64,000 bases of DNA from NCBI GenBank assembly GCA_030762935.1, contig CM060900.1, positions 288,713,784 through 288,777,783 of the forward strand, given 5' to 3'. Both the position numbers and the translations under genes were made by a program. This DNA is from Hymenopus coronatus. Its lineage: Eukaryota > Arthropoda > Insecta > Mantodea > Hymenopodidae. The first letter of the stretch is position 1, and each line of letters begins with the position of its first letter. The notes beneath the pieces are model-generated. The model had not been told where the DNA came from and searched no databases. It saw only the letters and a program-made list of their open reading frames with translations. This document shows, in pieces, positions 22,425 through 33,758 of this stretch.

Positions 22425-23465
22425 TGCACGTTAGGGTGCCAGTATGTGGCTGTCAGGTGAGTCTACCTGGAGTTGGTCTCAGGTTAATGCTGGTGAATTT
22501 CTCTATAATTAGTGGACATACCTGCAAGTTCCCGTGATGGCACCGGCTGAGTTCCTTCTGGTAGATGATGAATCTCTTATTCAGGGGGTTAAAAATGACA
22601 GGGTATGTCACACTATTGGTAGACTCAATTAAAGAGAAAGTGAACTTCATTCACTGGATACTTCATTTATTTGTGAATTACGGGTTCCTTGAGGCACTAA
22701 CCCGACAAGCAACTCCCGACATAATTAATCGCGAACTTGATGAAATCGTATTTATTAAGCACTACTTCCACTTGGATTCACCTTAGTAACTGTGGCCCGA
22801 AGTTGATAAGTTTGTACAATATTCACTATGATAACTACCCATCTGCTTATTTTGTAGACAATGACTTTCGGCGATAAATGTGGCGTGTGATTTCTTACAG
22901 GATATGTTGTACTTTATGATCTTGAGGCGTTACGCGTTGCGTCTCCTGCGATGTATCTGTCTACTCCCGATTCTGTATGTAATAACCCCGACTTCTCATG
23001 TTTACTCCTAACTGTCAGCCTCAATTTTTCCTTGTTACTCCCGACTTCTCATCCGCACATCACTTATATACAAAAACTTCACCATTTTGCCCTCCTCTTT
23101 GATTGGTTGAGGAAGAGCGCGAAAAGTGGCGTCATCACGTGGCTATCGGATATTTTTCTTTATATTACACCCACGTGACTATGTTTTACAAAGCAAAAGT
23201 CCCCTTCTCCGGTTTAAAAGGTAGAGTCCCTAGCTTTCTCGTACTTATGTCTTTAATGCATTAAAATGTTTGTGATACTTATCCACATGTGCAACCTTGA
23301 AGAAAACAAAAGCTGTCCTCCATGGTGAGGCCTTCCAACTGAGCGTATATTTCCTATTCGTATATTTCCTATGTGTATATTTCCTATGCGTATATTTCCT
23401 ATGCGTATATTTCCCATGTTAAATATGATAAATATATAATTAAACTAATAGTATATGTGTTGTAC
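22425..23465. other. Unrecognised ~1-kb insertion in the R1-like LINE
   Basis: This stretch separates two contiguous parts of one ORF2, so it is an insertion. It has a promoter-like segment (TTTAAAAGG, ~23212) and a GC-richer patch at 23090-23180. It ends with five copies of a ~15-bp unit (CGTATATTTCCTATG). No transposase or reverse transcriptase was seen. A solo LTR or non-autonomous element is possible, but clear TG...CA ends were not found. Confidence 0.5.
23344..23420. repeat. 15-bp tandem repeat, five units
   Basis: Five consecutive copies of CGTATATTTCCTATG with single-base changes. It lies near the right end of the unknown insert in the R1-like LINE. Confidence 0.9.
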
Positions 23466-24537
23466 TAAAATACTGTCGCAAACTCATCGGTCCAAACATT
23501 ATCCGTATATTTTTTATATTCTCTTTTTGGTATTGAAGTATTAAGCGTCCATTTTATTTTATCTTCTAATTCTTCCACTTCGTAATTTAAATTTTTTCCC
23601 TTATAGTCGAGTGCGCATATATCAACATTTTCTCTGATTATTTCCCAGTTTGCTTGTTTATAGTTAAGTTGAATTTCCGTTTTGATCCTAGTTTGAAGGT
23701 TGTAGCTTGGTACGTAATCAAAATAAATTAGTCTATGGCCACTAGTAGTCAAATCCTGACCAACTTGTTAAGTGGCTTATAGTTTCCGAGAGTTAAATCA
23801 ATGTTGGAGTTAGCCCCCGCACTATTTTCTAAAGTTGTTGGATTGTTAGCGGTGTTATGTATAACTAGGTTCAGTTCTGCAATTTTCTCCTCCAACTTTT
23901 CTCCTCTATCATCTTAGTATGTATTAAATCACCAATTGGATTTCGCATTGGCGTCCATGGAGTAAATAATTTCTTTGTCACTAATAATTCTGTTTCTTTT
24001 GGTTATTTTCTCTAAACACAAGTCTATGAATTCACTGTATTGAAAATAATGATTAGGTAAAATCAACTTTCCATCCTCATGATTAACTTGAATACAGTTG
24101 GTTTGTGTATCGCTTAGTTGAGTTATATTAGTGATTTGTAGGTGTGGATTATTGATTATAATGGCAGTCTTTCGTGCATGGCCAGAAATAATGGCCCTTG
24201 CCATAACTGGTAAATGTATTTACTTATTTTGATATGTATAGGGCTCTTGGATGCATAAAATATCCAAGCCTAAATCTTCTAATATTTTCTTTAACTCTGA
24301 AATAATCAGCTTACTATTATGGGCCTTAATTTGGGCTATTTTCATTATTTTCGATATTATCATTAATTTCACTATCAAATTGTTCTGGATAATTACGCCT
24401 AGCAAGTAGTTCTCGTATCTTTCAAACACCGTTTCCAGGCGCCCATCAGGTGCGTCTGGTTAGCACGTAGCCTTCAACAATGGACTGTGGCTGTCTTCCT
24501 AGTCTTGAGTTATGTTTAGCTGTACTGTTGTTATTTT

Positions 24538-24726
24538 TTATTGGTTTACAGGTGTCCTTAGATGCTGTTTTCTCCGGGGAGTCTCTAGGGACCTTTCCAC
24601 CCGGCTCTTCACCGCCGCAGCAAAGTCGTAGTGGTCCTCATGTTTGAGGGCTACTCGCATCGTCAACGGCCGGGGAAGTTCATACATGAATACTTGAATC
24701 GTCAGATTCACATGTAAGTTCACCAC
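24538..24726 (-). pseudogene. Possible LTR-retroelement Gag fragment
   Basis: A 62-codon minus-strand frame contains VFMYELPRPLTMRVALKHED followed by AAAVKSRVERS. The spacing loosely resembles the region before the zinc knuckle in Gypsy-type Gag (a 'GL.P.L...V...P..l..A' pattern). No neighbouring pol gene is present. This is a weak resemblance; it could equally be ORF1 of the R1-like LINE, which lies just downstream on the same strand. Confidence 0.25.
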
Positions 24727-24791
24727 CTAAACTCCTGCACATTCTTCACGTACATTCATTTACAATACCAACTTTAATTCCCCTAGGCTGC

Positions 24792-25061
24792 AGTCAGGTT
24801 TCATGGCTGTAGCCCAGAAACAAACTTTTACCCGCTCCCGCACATAGTGCGGCAGCTTCCTAGATTGCACGTACTACCGCGGGTGCAATTGCGGTACCGC
24901 GCAAAGCTTCGAGCACGGTGAAATACAACAAACGTGGAGAGGCCTTTTAGTGGGTAGGCCGCAGCAGGGTGCAGAGTCCCACATATCCTCCCAGTCAATG
25001 CACTTCGGCTGGGGGTTGAATGCGTAATGCATTTTCCCCCTCCACGGTAAAAAAAAAAAAA
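24792..25061 (+). mobile_element. Jockey LINE 3'-end fragment with poly-A
   Basis: About 270 bp match the 3' UTR end of the Jockey copies: CAGGTTTCATGG at the left, GGGGTTGAATGC, then CCCCTCCACGGT and a 13-base poly-A (25049-25061). It directly abuts the truncated RNase H end of LINE L3 at 25062. It is 5'-truncated and has no coding part. Confidence 0.78.
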
Positions 25062-28000
25062 TCTATCTGCACAAGAGCATTGGAAGTGGGACTGGGTTGC
25101 GTTGCTGCCGTCCTAGCTGCCAAATCCGCCAGTTCATTACCCTGCAAGCCGATGTGACCAGGAATTCATGCACACTCCACATTAACACCAGAAGTGTGTA
25201 AAATGTGGAGGAGGTCCTGGATGCACTGCACGATAGTATGGTGGTTGTACAACTCACGAACGTTCTCAAGGGCATTAAGAGAATTACTCATGAGGTAGTC
25301 ACGAAGATTTCCACGGCGAACATACAGAATGGCTCGATAGATGGCATAAAATACGGCAGTGTAATTTGATGTGCTACTGTGAAAATCAAAATTATATACT
25401 TCGGTCCCAGCAACAAAGGCACATCCAACACCGTCAGCGCACTTACTGCCGTCGGTGTGGACACAAAGGCGGTCACTGTAGTGGGATAAAAATTCTAAAA
25501 AACAAATACGGATACTAGAGACAGGCATCGCAGATTTCTCGTAAACTGACATCCCGAGATCTAGGTGGGATATAGCACGTAACCATGGAGGGTACACCCG
25601 CTCTTCATTGGAAAACATGCGAGGAAACGGAAACCTGCACGCCTGGGACTGAATGATAAGTTTCCGTATCGTTCATCCAGCACGGCATTGAAAAAGGGGG
25701 GAAAACGTTGGATGCGAAGGAATGCTGCTAAACCCACAGCCATAATCGCCGAGCAAGATATTACGTGGATATCGCAGAGGGTATTCTCCGAATCGGCGTA
25801 AAGGCTAATAAACGGGCTGTTTGGAAATGCTCCAACAGCCACACGGATTGTCTGATTATGGACCGTGTGCAATCTTCTAAGCACAGTTGGTCGTGCTGAG
25901 GAATATATAGTGCGCCCATAGTCTAACTTGGAACGAATCATCGCACGATAAAGGCGTAGTAGCACCGTCCGGTCTGCTCCCCAAGATTTTCCACTGAGTA
26001 TCGTAAGATATTCAGAGAACGGTCACACCGTGCTTTAAGCTGTGCTATATGCAGTGACCAGCATAGTTCCCGATCTAATATCAACCCCAACGAATCTCAC
26101 CTCATCTGCGAAGGGAAGTCTATCTGGCCCAAGATGAAGACAAGGTGACATTCACCACCTTCGCCGCCAGAAATTAACGCAGATTGTGTTCACAGGTAAG
26201 AAACGACAGACGTGTTTCGCGCTCCAATCATAGAGATTGTCGAAACACCACTGGAGATGGAGTTCCAAAAACGGCGTACGCTGAGAAGTGTAGAAAATGG
26301 CAAAGTATCCACGAACAAACAGGACTAGACACCTGGGGGAAACACATTTAGATATCGCTATAGCTAACAGCGTCAAGCTTAGTAACGAGCCCTGCGGCAT
26401 TCCATTCTCTTGAATAAAATGGTTGGAAAAACAACCGAGCTGACCCTTACTCGGAAAGCGCGGTGCCGCATAAACTCCTGAATGAACAGTGGTAGGCGTC
26501 CATGTATATTCCTGCTGTGGAGGGAGCGCAAAATCCCTACCCGCCAAAACGTATCATAAGCCTTCTCAAGGTCAAAAAATATCCCAACTGTTGGGCTGTT
26601 CTTCAGAAACCCGTCCATAATCTGAGTTGACAGCGAGACAAGGTGGTCAGTTGCTGAACGACGTCGTCGAAAGCCACACCGGGTGTTAATCAGAAGGTTG
26701 TGGGATTCCAGTCACCACACCAACCACACATTGATCATGCGTACCATCATCTTGCATACGCAACTGGTGAGGGAAATAGGACGGTAACTGGAAGGAAGAT
26801 GGCGGTACTTTCCAGGTTTAGGAATGGGTATGATAGTGGCCTCCCACCACTTGTCTGGAAAATGCCGTCAACCCAGACACGATGATAGACCTCGAGTACG
26901 AAACCCTTGCCATCAGGAGAGAGATATTGCAGCATTTGGACGTGGATACCATCTGGTCCTGGTGTGGAGTGTCGCGAAGATGAAAGTACATTATCTAGCT
27001 CTGCCGTGGTGAAAAGGCAATTATAATGCTCAAGGTTTCTAGAACGAAAGGAGAATCGTTGAGATTCCATCTGAGCCTTGACTGTAAGGATGTCAGGGGA
27101 ATAATTGTCTGAGCTAGACATCTGAGCGAATGCACTGCCTAAGGTGTTCGCTACGCCAACCATATCAACAATAGCTCCGGTAGGAGTTTTGAGACTGGCG
27201 ATGGGTATATGCGTCTATTTTCCTGCCACACGTCTTAATTTAACCCATACGACAGAGGAAGGTGCATGTCGGTTAAAAGAGGTTAAAAAGTGGCTCCAGG
27301 ATGTCTTTTTGCCATCCTTAATCATTTTTCTAGATTGGACACGCATTTGTTTATATTGTATGAGATTATCCAGCGTAGGGCGTTGTTGGAAACCCCTGAG
27401 AGCACGACGCGAGCACGAATAGCATTCCGGAAGGCATCAGTCCACCATGGGACAGGAAAACGACGGGGTTGTCCAGTTGACCGCGAAATAAAAAGCTCGG
27501 AAGCAGAAAGAATTGTCTCTGTGAGGTGTTCGACTAAAAGGCTCACAGAGTCGTGCTCGTTGTAGCTGAAAACAGCCAAGCTAGAATAGAGGTGCCAATT
27601 GGCTCTATCGAAGCGCCATCTAAGTAAAGGAGCGGAACATGGATCTTGTGCTAAGAGACTAATGAGAATAGGAAAGTGGTCGCTAGAATTTAAATACAGA
27701 GAGCATATTCCATTGGAATGAAACTGCCAACTGTGGTGAACAAACCACTATATCCAGGTGTGAGAAACTATTGAAGGTGTCAGAAAGAAATGTGGGCTCT
27801 TCGGTATTCAGGGGAGAGAGGTTAGCGTGCCCAAGAAATCGGCGAGTACGTGAACTGTGACACAAGCCCGCGGTGAGCCCCAAAGTGGGTGGTGGGCATT
27901 CACGTCCCTTACCAACAGAAATGGTGTTGTTAGCTGGGAAATGAGGTCGTGTAAATCAGTGCGCGAGAGGTCAGTAGAGGGAGGAAGATAGATACTACAA

Positions 28001-28305
28001 ACGGGAAATCTGGCAGATGGCAGCATAAGCCTCACAGCGACTGACTGGATGTTAGATTGTAAGGAGACAGAATCAGCGTAATTGTCATCTCTGATGAGCA
28101 TCACATTGCCCCCGTGTGCTGGAATACCTTCTGTCGGTGGTAAATCACACCGTACAGGAAAATAGTGTCTGATTATAACATTATCTAGCGGATGGAGTTT
28201 TGTCTCTTTTAGGCAGACGACGAGGGATTGAGCATGGTTTAGCAACAGTTCAAACTCTGCTCGATGAGGTCGAATGCCGCGTATGTTCCACTGTAGGATA
28301 GCCAT
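25062..28305 (-). pseudogene. LINE L3 ORF2 (APE endonuclease, RT, RNase H)
   Basis: It starts at the ATG at 28305 (MAILQWNIRGIRPHRAEFEL). The endonuclease continues to RDVNAHHPLWGS (~27895; the canonical G-D reads R-D). The linker PVPWWTDAFRNAIRARV lies at ~27430. RT: FFDLEKAYDTFW (~26570), GMPQGS (~26395), and the FVDD site degraded to FVRG (~26310). RNase H: HTDGSKCADGVGCAFV (~25430), but the usual catalytic Glu and second Asp are changed (YTAVFYAI, SNSLNAL). It stops in the DLAA region at 25062. Several frameshifts occur, so it is dead. Confidence 0.82.
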
Positions 28306-28307
28306 GG

Positions 28308-29719
28308 TCAATAGTATGGGATAAGAACTAAATGGAAAGACGTTTCTTCAGGTTCGGTTGTACTGGTCGGGTTATTTCTTCTTTTCTGCCGTGGGACTAA
28401 CACTGTTTTTAGGAGCACTGTCCTGCCACTTACGCACTGTCCGTTTGGCAATGAGAGCAAAATCCTCCTGTTCCATCTCTTCCACGGGAGAGGACTTCTT
28501 TCCAATAGAGAATTTCGGTTCAAGAATCTTGAACCGATTAGAGGTGGTGATCGGCGATGATGGTAGCCGCGGATCAGTGCTCGCCCAGAGGATTCCTCAG
28601 ATGAGGATCTACGTGGAGAGTGTCTTTGACTTTTCTTGCCCTTAGATGTTACGGGAGATGACTTGGCCCTTTATTTTTAGGAAGTCGGTGTGGACTTAAC
28701 TGGTCTTGAAATTTTTTGCTGTGGTACCAGTGTTGTTGGCAGAGATCGAAACGGTTGTCCGACTGCTTTTTACGGGGCGGATTTGGCAGATGGTGGTGCC
28801 GAGGTAGACGTAGATGTTGAAGTCTTAGGTACCGACCGAGCTTCGAGAATTCTCTCTGCTATGGTTGCCCCGTTAATATCGCAGGTCTGAGTTGCAATTT
28901 CTCGATGCGGTACCGGTTTAGCTGCTACTGAATTATAAGTACCGGAGCGCGGGACAGAGGGTTCGCAGAGACGCAGGAGTTTACGGGCTTCTGAGAAAGA
29001 CACCTCGCGCACCCGTATCTCCTGAATCGCTCTCTCATCTGTGAAACGGGGGCAAGTGCGGGAACTAGATGGGTGTGTCCCATTGCAATTGATGCAAGAT
29101 GGAGTGGTGGTACAAGATACATCGTGCGATGCCTCACCACATATAGCACATATAGAATTACAAGTATTAAAATCACTAGTATGTCCAAACCGCTGGCACT
29201 CATAACATCTGAGTGCATTAGGAATATATGGCCTAACCTCAATAGCTTCATACCCTCCCTTAATCCTTTGAGGGAGATCTACCCGATCAAAGAGTACGGG
29301 TAGTCACGAAATTACTATCAACCTTACGCTGAACCCTATGCACAGATGTGACGCCTTGGTCTGCCAGATCTTTCTGAAGCTCCTCATAGGACAAACAGTC
29401 CAATGCGCGGGTGGTAATAACACCGCGCGAGGAGTTTAGTGTCTTGTTCTGTTCGACCTTATCTGGGTGAACTGTCTAACACCTTTGCCTTGAGTAGTTT
29501 TCCAGCCTGGGAGGCCGTAATACTTCTACCATCTCTTGTCCTAATACAAGAGTGAGCTGGACCATCAATTTTGTCAAGACCCTTTGGTATAGCAAAAGGG
29601 CTAACCGACGAAAATGTCTTGCCTTCCTCTGTCCTAGTTATAATTAAGTAGCGAGGATCACTGCATTCGACTACTTCTTTGCCATTTACGAAATTGTTGT
29701 TGAATTTGGTTTTAGCCAT
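28308..29719 (-). pseudogene. LINE L3 ORF1 (Gag-like)
   Basis: ATG at 29719 (MAKTKFNNNFVNGKEVVE). Zinc knuckles lie at 29080-29215: CYECQRFGH, CAICGEASHDVSC and CINCNGTHPSSSRTC. The C-terminal part is basic and Ser/Thr-rich (28310-28880) and ends with a TGA at 28308-28310. One or more frameshifts lie between 29460 and 29250 and near 28900. It is an RNA-binding ORF1 protein by analogy with I-type LINEs. Confidence 0.75.
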
Positions 29720-30064
29720 GAAAATGGTGGGTATTTCATCCCCCGGTGCTCCCCACCCACCACATGTAGTCACCCCACTGGGGTAACAGGGCTACACAGG
29801 GGACATAGCAGGCTCGCCGTGCCACTCACCCTGGAGTTCGGTATAATACCTAGTCCTGGCCGATTTACTAGGGATGGGTTGGTCCCTAGCCTCTCGTTTA
29901 GGCGAAGTAGAAACAAAAGTGGTATGTTCGGTTGCGCACCCTCCCCAGTTACTCAAACTCAGAAGTCCAGGCTCACGTATGCAACCCCCAACCAACCAGA
30001 TATTCCTTTCCACCGATATGGGTTTCCACGCACGGCGTACACCGTAGTAGGCCCCTGGGGGGTT

Positions 30065-31662
30065 CGATCGGAAATTATGCTGGTCAACACATATAGCATA
30101 GCTTAAAACGCAGTGTGACCATTCTCTTAATATTTTACGGATACTAAGTGGCAAATCTTGCGGAGCAGTTTGGATAGTACTGCTGCGTCTTTATCATGCG
30201 CTAATCCGATCCAAGTTAGATTATGGATGCATTCTTTATTCTTCTGCACGACCATCTGTGCCGAGACGATTAGACACTGTCCATAATCGGGGCATCCGTG
30301 TGGCTTTTGCGTCTTTTCCAACCAGCCCATTTCTTGGCGTCTATGCTGAATCGGCAGAACCCCCTCTGCAGTGTCGCCGTGGTATCCTGCTAAGTAATTA
30401 CTGCTGTGGGCTTAATTGCATGCCTTCGCATCTAAAATTTACCCTCTTTTTCTTCCACAATCAGGGCATCCGTGTAGCTGTTGGTGCTTTTCCAACCAGC
30501 TCAGATATTAGCCTCTACGCCGAATCAGCAGAATCCCCTCTGCAATGTCGGCGTGACGTCCTGATAGTTAATTATGGCTGTGGGCTAAGTTGCATGCCTT
30601 CGCATCCAACGTTTACCCTCTTTTTCTCCATCACGCTGGACGAACGTTATTGGAAAATTTAACTTGGTCCTGCCGTTTTTCGTTTCCAAAAACTGCGTCG
30701 GAAACACGATAGTGAGATACCCAGCTGTTTCCTAAAGGGCAAAGGGTGCTCCCACCCTCGTTACGTACTACATCCCTGTAGCTCTCGGGATGCCGGCCTA
30801 CAGTGAATCTACGATGCCTGAATTTAATATCCGTTCTTGTTTTTTAGACGTTTTATCGTAGTACAGTGACCGCGTTTTTAACTGTACCGATGACAGTACA
30901 TGTAATGATGATGTTGGAGTGCCTTTGTTCACGGTAACGACCGTTTTACCTTCGGTTTGCATTGTAGCACATCTGTATATACTGCTGAGCTGTATGCTAT
31001 AAATCAAGCCCTTCTTTATATTCTCCGTCGACATTCGGGTGACAACGTTATTATGAGTCATTCCCTTAGTGCACTTCAGAGCCTCCGTGAGGTGTACAAT
31101 TACCATCATATCGTGCAGCGCACTCAGGATGCCCTCCACATGTTACACACATCGGGCGTTAATGTGGAATGTGCCTGGATCCCTGATCAAATTGGCTTGC
31201 CAGGGAATGAAGTGGCTAATTTGGCAGCTAGGATAGCAGCAACGGCACCCAGTGCTGTTTTCCTCTTTGTGACCCCTGCGGACTTTAGGCTTGTATGGAG
31301 AGCGGTGCTTTCGTGCTGGCATGCAGAGCGGTCGTCTCTCCGAGCTAACAAACTTCGGGAGGTGAAGGCTCTCCCTCTAGACTGGGTGACCACTTGGCGT
31401 GTAGCTCGTCGGGAGGAGGTGATACTGGCTCGCTTAAGAATCGGCCGCTGTACTTTTACTCATAGTTACTTTTTTACGCAGGAACCGGTACCTATCTCTC
31501 CGCTCTGTGGAGCAGCATTGTCGGTCCGGCATGTGCTGCTCGAGCGCACCGCTCTAGCAGCACTTTGTTCATCATTACACCTGCCGGCCTCCCTCGCGGA
31601 GGTACTTGGCAACAACACTAAAGCAGTAGATACGGTTTATACATTTTCTTTTATCAAAACTG
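30065..31662 (+). mobile_element. I-like LINE copy L4, truncated at both ends
   Basis: A plus-strand copy starting inside the RT thumb region (~30070) and ending within the last codons of ORF2 (~31660), where it is joined to a COX1 mitochondrial fragment. Its 3' UTR and tail are missing. It lies head to head with L3. It carries an internal 174-bp tandem duplication (copies start at 30282 and 30456). Confidence 0.82.
30120..31662 (+). pseudogene. LINE L4 ORF2 fragment (RT thumb and RNase H)
   Basis: The thumb region LIRSKLDYGCILYSSARPSV leads into HNRGIRVAFASFPTSP. This block is then repeated in frame as HNQGIRVAVGAFPTSS 174 bp later, including the CMPSH..FTLFF end. RNase H runs from ~30890: AELYAINQALL keeps the Glu, but the Asp of the SDSL motif is His (SHSLSAL), and GHVGLPGNE.AD has become DQIGLPGNEVAN. 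The C-terminal finger reads SPLCGAALSVRHVLLE (Cys lost). It is inactive but has a 251-codon open frame (30957-31712). Confidence 0.8.
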
Positions 31663-31725
31663 GGAGACCCCATTTTATATCAACACTTATTTTGATTTTT
31701 TGGACATCCTGAAGTCTACATTTTA
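31663..31725 (+). pseudogene. COX1: Nuclear mitochondrial fragment (COX1)
   Basis: 63 bp translate to GDPILYQHLF, a TGA, then FFGHPEVYIL. Reading TGA as Trp gives the invariant HLFWFFGHPEV block of cytochrome c oxidase subunit 1, diagnostic of mitochondrial origin. It sits exactly at the truncated 3' edge of LINE L4, in unrelated DNA on the other side. In the gene it lies only about 10 bp downstream of the COX1 piece found at 8976-9037. Confidence 0.88.
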
Positions 31726-33480
31726 TTTGCGCATTACACCTTTTAAATCGAAATCTAATATGTTTCAGTACTTTCTACTTCTATATGGGATTTATTTTTA
31801 CCTTTTCTACCAGATACATAGTAGAGATAATACTGAGAGTTCAGGGAAAATACATCTTTTGAGGACTTCTGAGTGAATAAAAAACATTTTCAGCAAAAAG
31901 TCCGCATGTGTACCAATGTGCATGTGAACATTGGAAGGTCCGTTAAATACCAAATTTCATATCTACGTTCAGTATCTTTCGAGGATGCACCAACCTAAGC
32001 TATACGTGGCATGAAAAGTCATATGAATTTAACATCAGATTTTTACCCTCATAATACTCCTACTGTTTTCTTCTAATAATATACTTATCCAAATTATGCA
32101 ATCTTGCAAGGTTATTTAGTTATGAACACCGCACTTTCTTCAAGTTGATATTGCTTTCTAATTTTAAATACCGTTCTCCGTCTTATTAAAGCCAGTAGAA
32201 GCATCAGCCACTTCAGTAATAGATATTTTCCGACGTTCTTTCCTCTCTTCATCACAAAATGTAATAACATTATATATAGCACCTCCAGCTTGCTAGTGAA
32301 CAACTCCATTTTCCTTACGTTCCATCAGGAACAATGTGAATACAATGCGATGCGCTGAAGAGTAAGTTATACTGAATTCTATTCGGACGTTTTTATTGCG
32401 ACACCGCTGTAGTTCACCGACTTTCCGCTCTCTGTGCAGGACTTCACTCCCCATGGTCGGCTTATACCTCATTAACTCGTTCGGCCATTGGGTATATCTA
32501 AAAATCCTACGTGTTTAATTCACATGGCTTTCCCTACCTTGTGCAAGCAAAATATTCTTACAAAATGTTATTCCTTTAGTAGAGCCAAGCGAGATGAAAT
32601 TAGAAGAAATTGTGTTATTACTAGTTCGTTATAAGCCAAATGGAAATAATGGAATACACTAGGCTACAGCGATATACAAGTGTTTACAAAGTTGGTGGAT
32701 ATTTGTAAAAATTTAAATTCAGTTTTCTTCGAATGGCCAGGAGTAAAACAATTGAGATATGAAATGGAACATGACTTCCTGTTTGAGAACATTTTTAAAT
32801 AGCTTAAAATTGAAACCAATACCAAGGAATATCTCCAAATCGGTTAACTCTACAAAAAATGTACGTGACGTAAAGTGTGTGTTTTATCCAGAGCTACATT
32901 GTTTGAACTGTTGATTTTTGTCTATCTTTTGCGGCTTACGAGTTATACAAAAGTCAACCAGAATAAACAGGAATTCATAGGCTATTCTCAGAAAAGTCAA
33001 GATATGCATTTCGCTTATTGCGAATGTAACTTATACATAGGTTTTTATGTTTGTCGTACAATCGTTAGAGCCATTATCAGAAAATAATTTTCGAAAAAAC
33101 TCTATGTAAAATGGAGTTGGGATGGGCGATTTTCCTAGAAATGTCTCTGTGTCCCCTCTTTGGAGGATAGAGAACTTAAGTATCAAGTTTGATGTTTAAT
33201 CTTTTCATTTTTGAGTTAAGTTGTCAACAGACCTGTACAGACACAGACCTCTTTCTGAAAGTGCTTTATTCGTGGGTCATCAAAACATGGAGATATTTCC
33301 GTGGTAATATATGCGGCCAGGGGTCTCCATGTTCCAATCAAATCCCTTTATTAAACATTGCAAAAGTTGGTGATTTCATTACCAGTTGAGTGTTTCGTAA
33401 AATGGCGTTAGAACCACCTCAAAAAAATCCTTATGTATAATATAAAACAACTGTAACATGCTTTAAACTATAATAATTAG
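31726..33480. other. Gene-free DNA
   Basis: AT-rich sequence with only short open frames lacking any recognisable domain. No transposon termini or RNA genes were seen. Confidence 0.55.
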
Positions 33481-33521
33481 TGACCATATAGAAAGAGGCT
33501 CGCATTGGTAATTTTATATAA

Positions 33522-33723
33522 GATGCCAACGTAGTTACTGATAATTCTCGAACAGTAAGAAAAGCTAGTAATAAGCCCGATGTCATAGCTGATCATAAGA
33601 CACCGCACACTGTAAAGGATTCTGAACAAAAAATTACTGATATAACACATGCAGAACGCGAAGCTGTTATTGCAGCACTCGTAGAACCTGAAACTGATGT
33701 TTAAGTTTCTTCACATGGTGAGT

Positions 33724-33757
<34 letters not shown>
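33522..33757 (+). pseudogene. Possible 5'-truncated retrocopy or terminal exon with poly-A
   Basis: An open frame of 60 codons (DANVVTDNSRTVRKASNKPD ... ALVEPETDV) ends at TAA (33702-33704). It is followed by 20 bp and then a run of 33 A (33725-33757). Its start is preceded by a stop and a TATATAAG that could be a splice acceptor. The short distance from stop to poly-A fits a processed retrocopy, but no polyadenylation signal is visible. The protein is not recognised; it is charged and probably unstructured. Confidence 0.3.

Positions 33758-33758
<1 letters not shown>

Larger units (their letters stand above)
20130..24430 (-). pseudogene. R1-like ORF2 (EN, RT, CCHC), decayed
   Basis: Endonuclease N-terminus IAQIKAHNSKLIISELKKIL with QEPYT (~24250-24330); DANAKSNW (~23930); TTSGHRL (~23740). 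RT: LKAKKAVCPEGIKNETL (~21920-21970), DISGAFDNLWW (~21540), KGCPEGS (Gln changed to Glu, ~21385) and YADD (~21285). The thumb MRYLGIKLDEKRNFKDHV is near 21050. The C-terminal finger CEICNVPGTPEHVLFEC is intact at ~20400-20450. Frames shift repeatedly. The insert at 22425-23465 falls between the end of the endonuclease (WTDEFATV) and the pre-RT region (KLTKLRRKMRK). Confidence 0.77.
19980..24435 (-). mobile_element. R1-clade-like LINE, ORF2 only recognisable, interrupted
   Basis: Minus-strand element: endonuclease (24435-23465), an unrelated ~1-kb insert (22425-23465), reverse transcriptase (22424-20680) and a C-terminal zinc finger (20501-20400). R1 clade is suggested by the KGCPxGS motif in place of the VPQGS of Jockey/I elements and by the YADD motif. 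Near the 3' end (19990-20025) is a sequence resembling the terminal motif of the I-like LINEs. ORF1 was not recognised, and nothing shows the rDNA target typical of R1 itself. Confidence 0.75.
25062..30063 (-). mobile_element. I-like LINE copy L3, nearly full length
   Basis: The best preserved copy of the family: a 5' leader (30063-29720), ORF1 (29719-28308), ORF2 with a full endonuclease, RT and most of RNase H (28305-25062). Its RNase H tail and 3' UTR are missing, cut exactly at the poly-A of a Jockey fragment. Its 5' end abuts the 5'-truncated start of copy L4, which runs the other way. The ORF1 stop and ORF2 start are separated by only two bases (TGACCATG on the coding strand), which suggests reinitiation of translation for ORF2. 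Confidence 0.86.

Noticed and set aside
24538..24726. Confident LTR-retrotransposon gag gene
   Set aside because: Only a loose pattern match over 62 codons with no zinc knuckle or pol nearby; kept as a low-confidence feature only.
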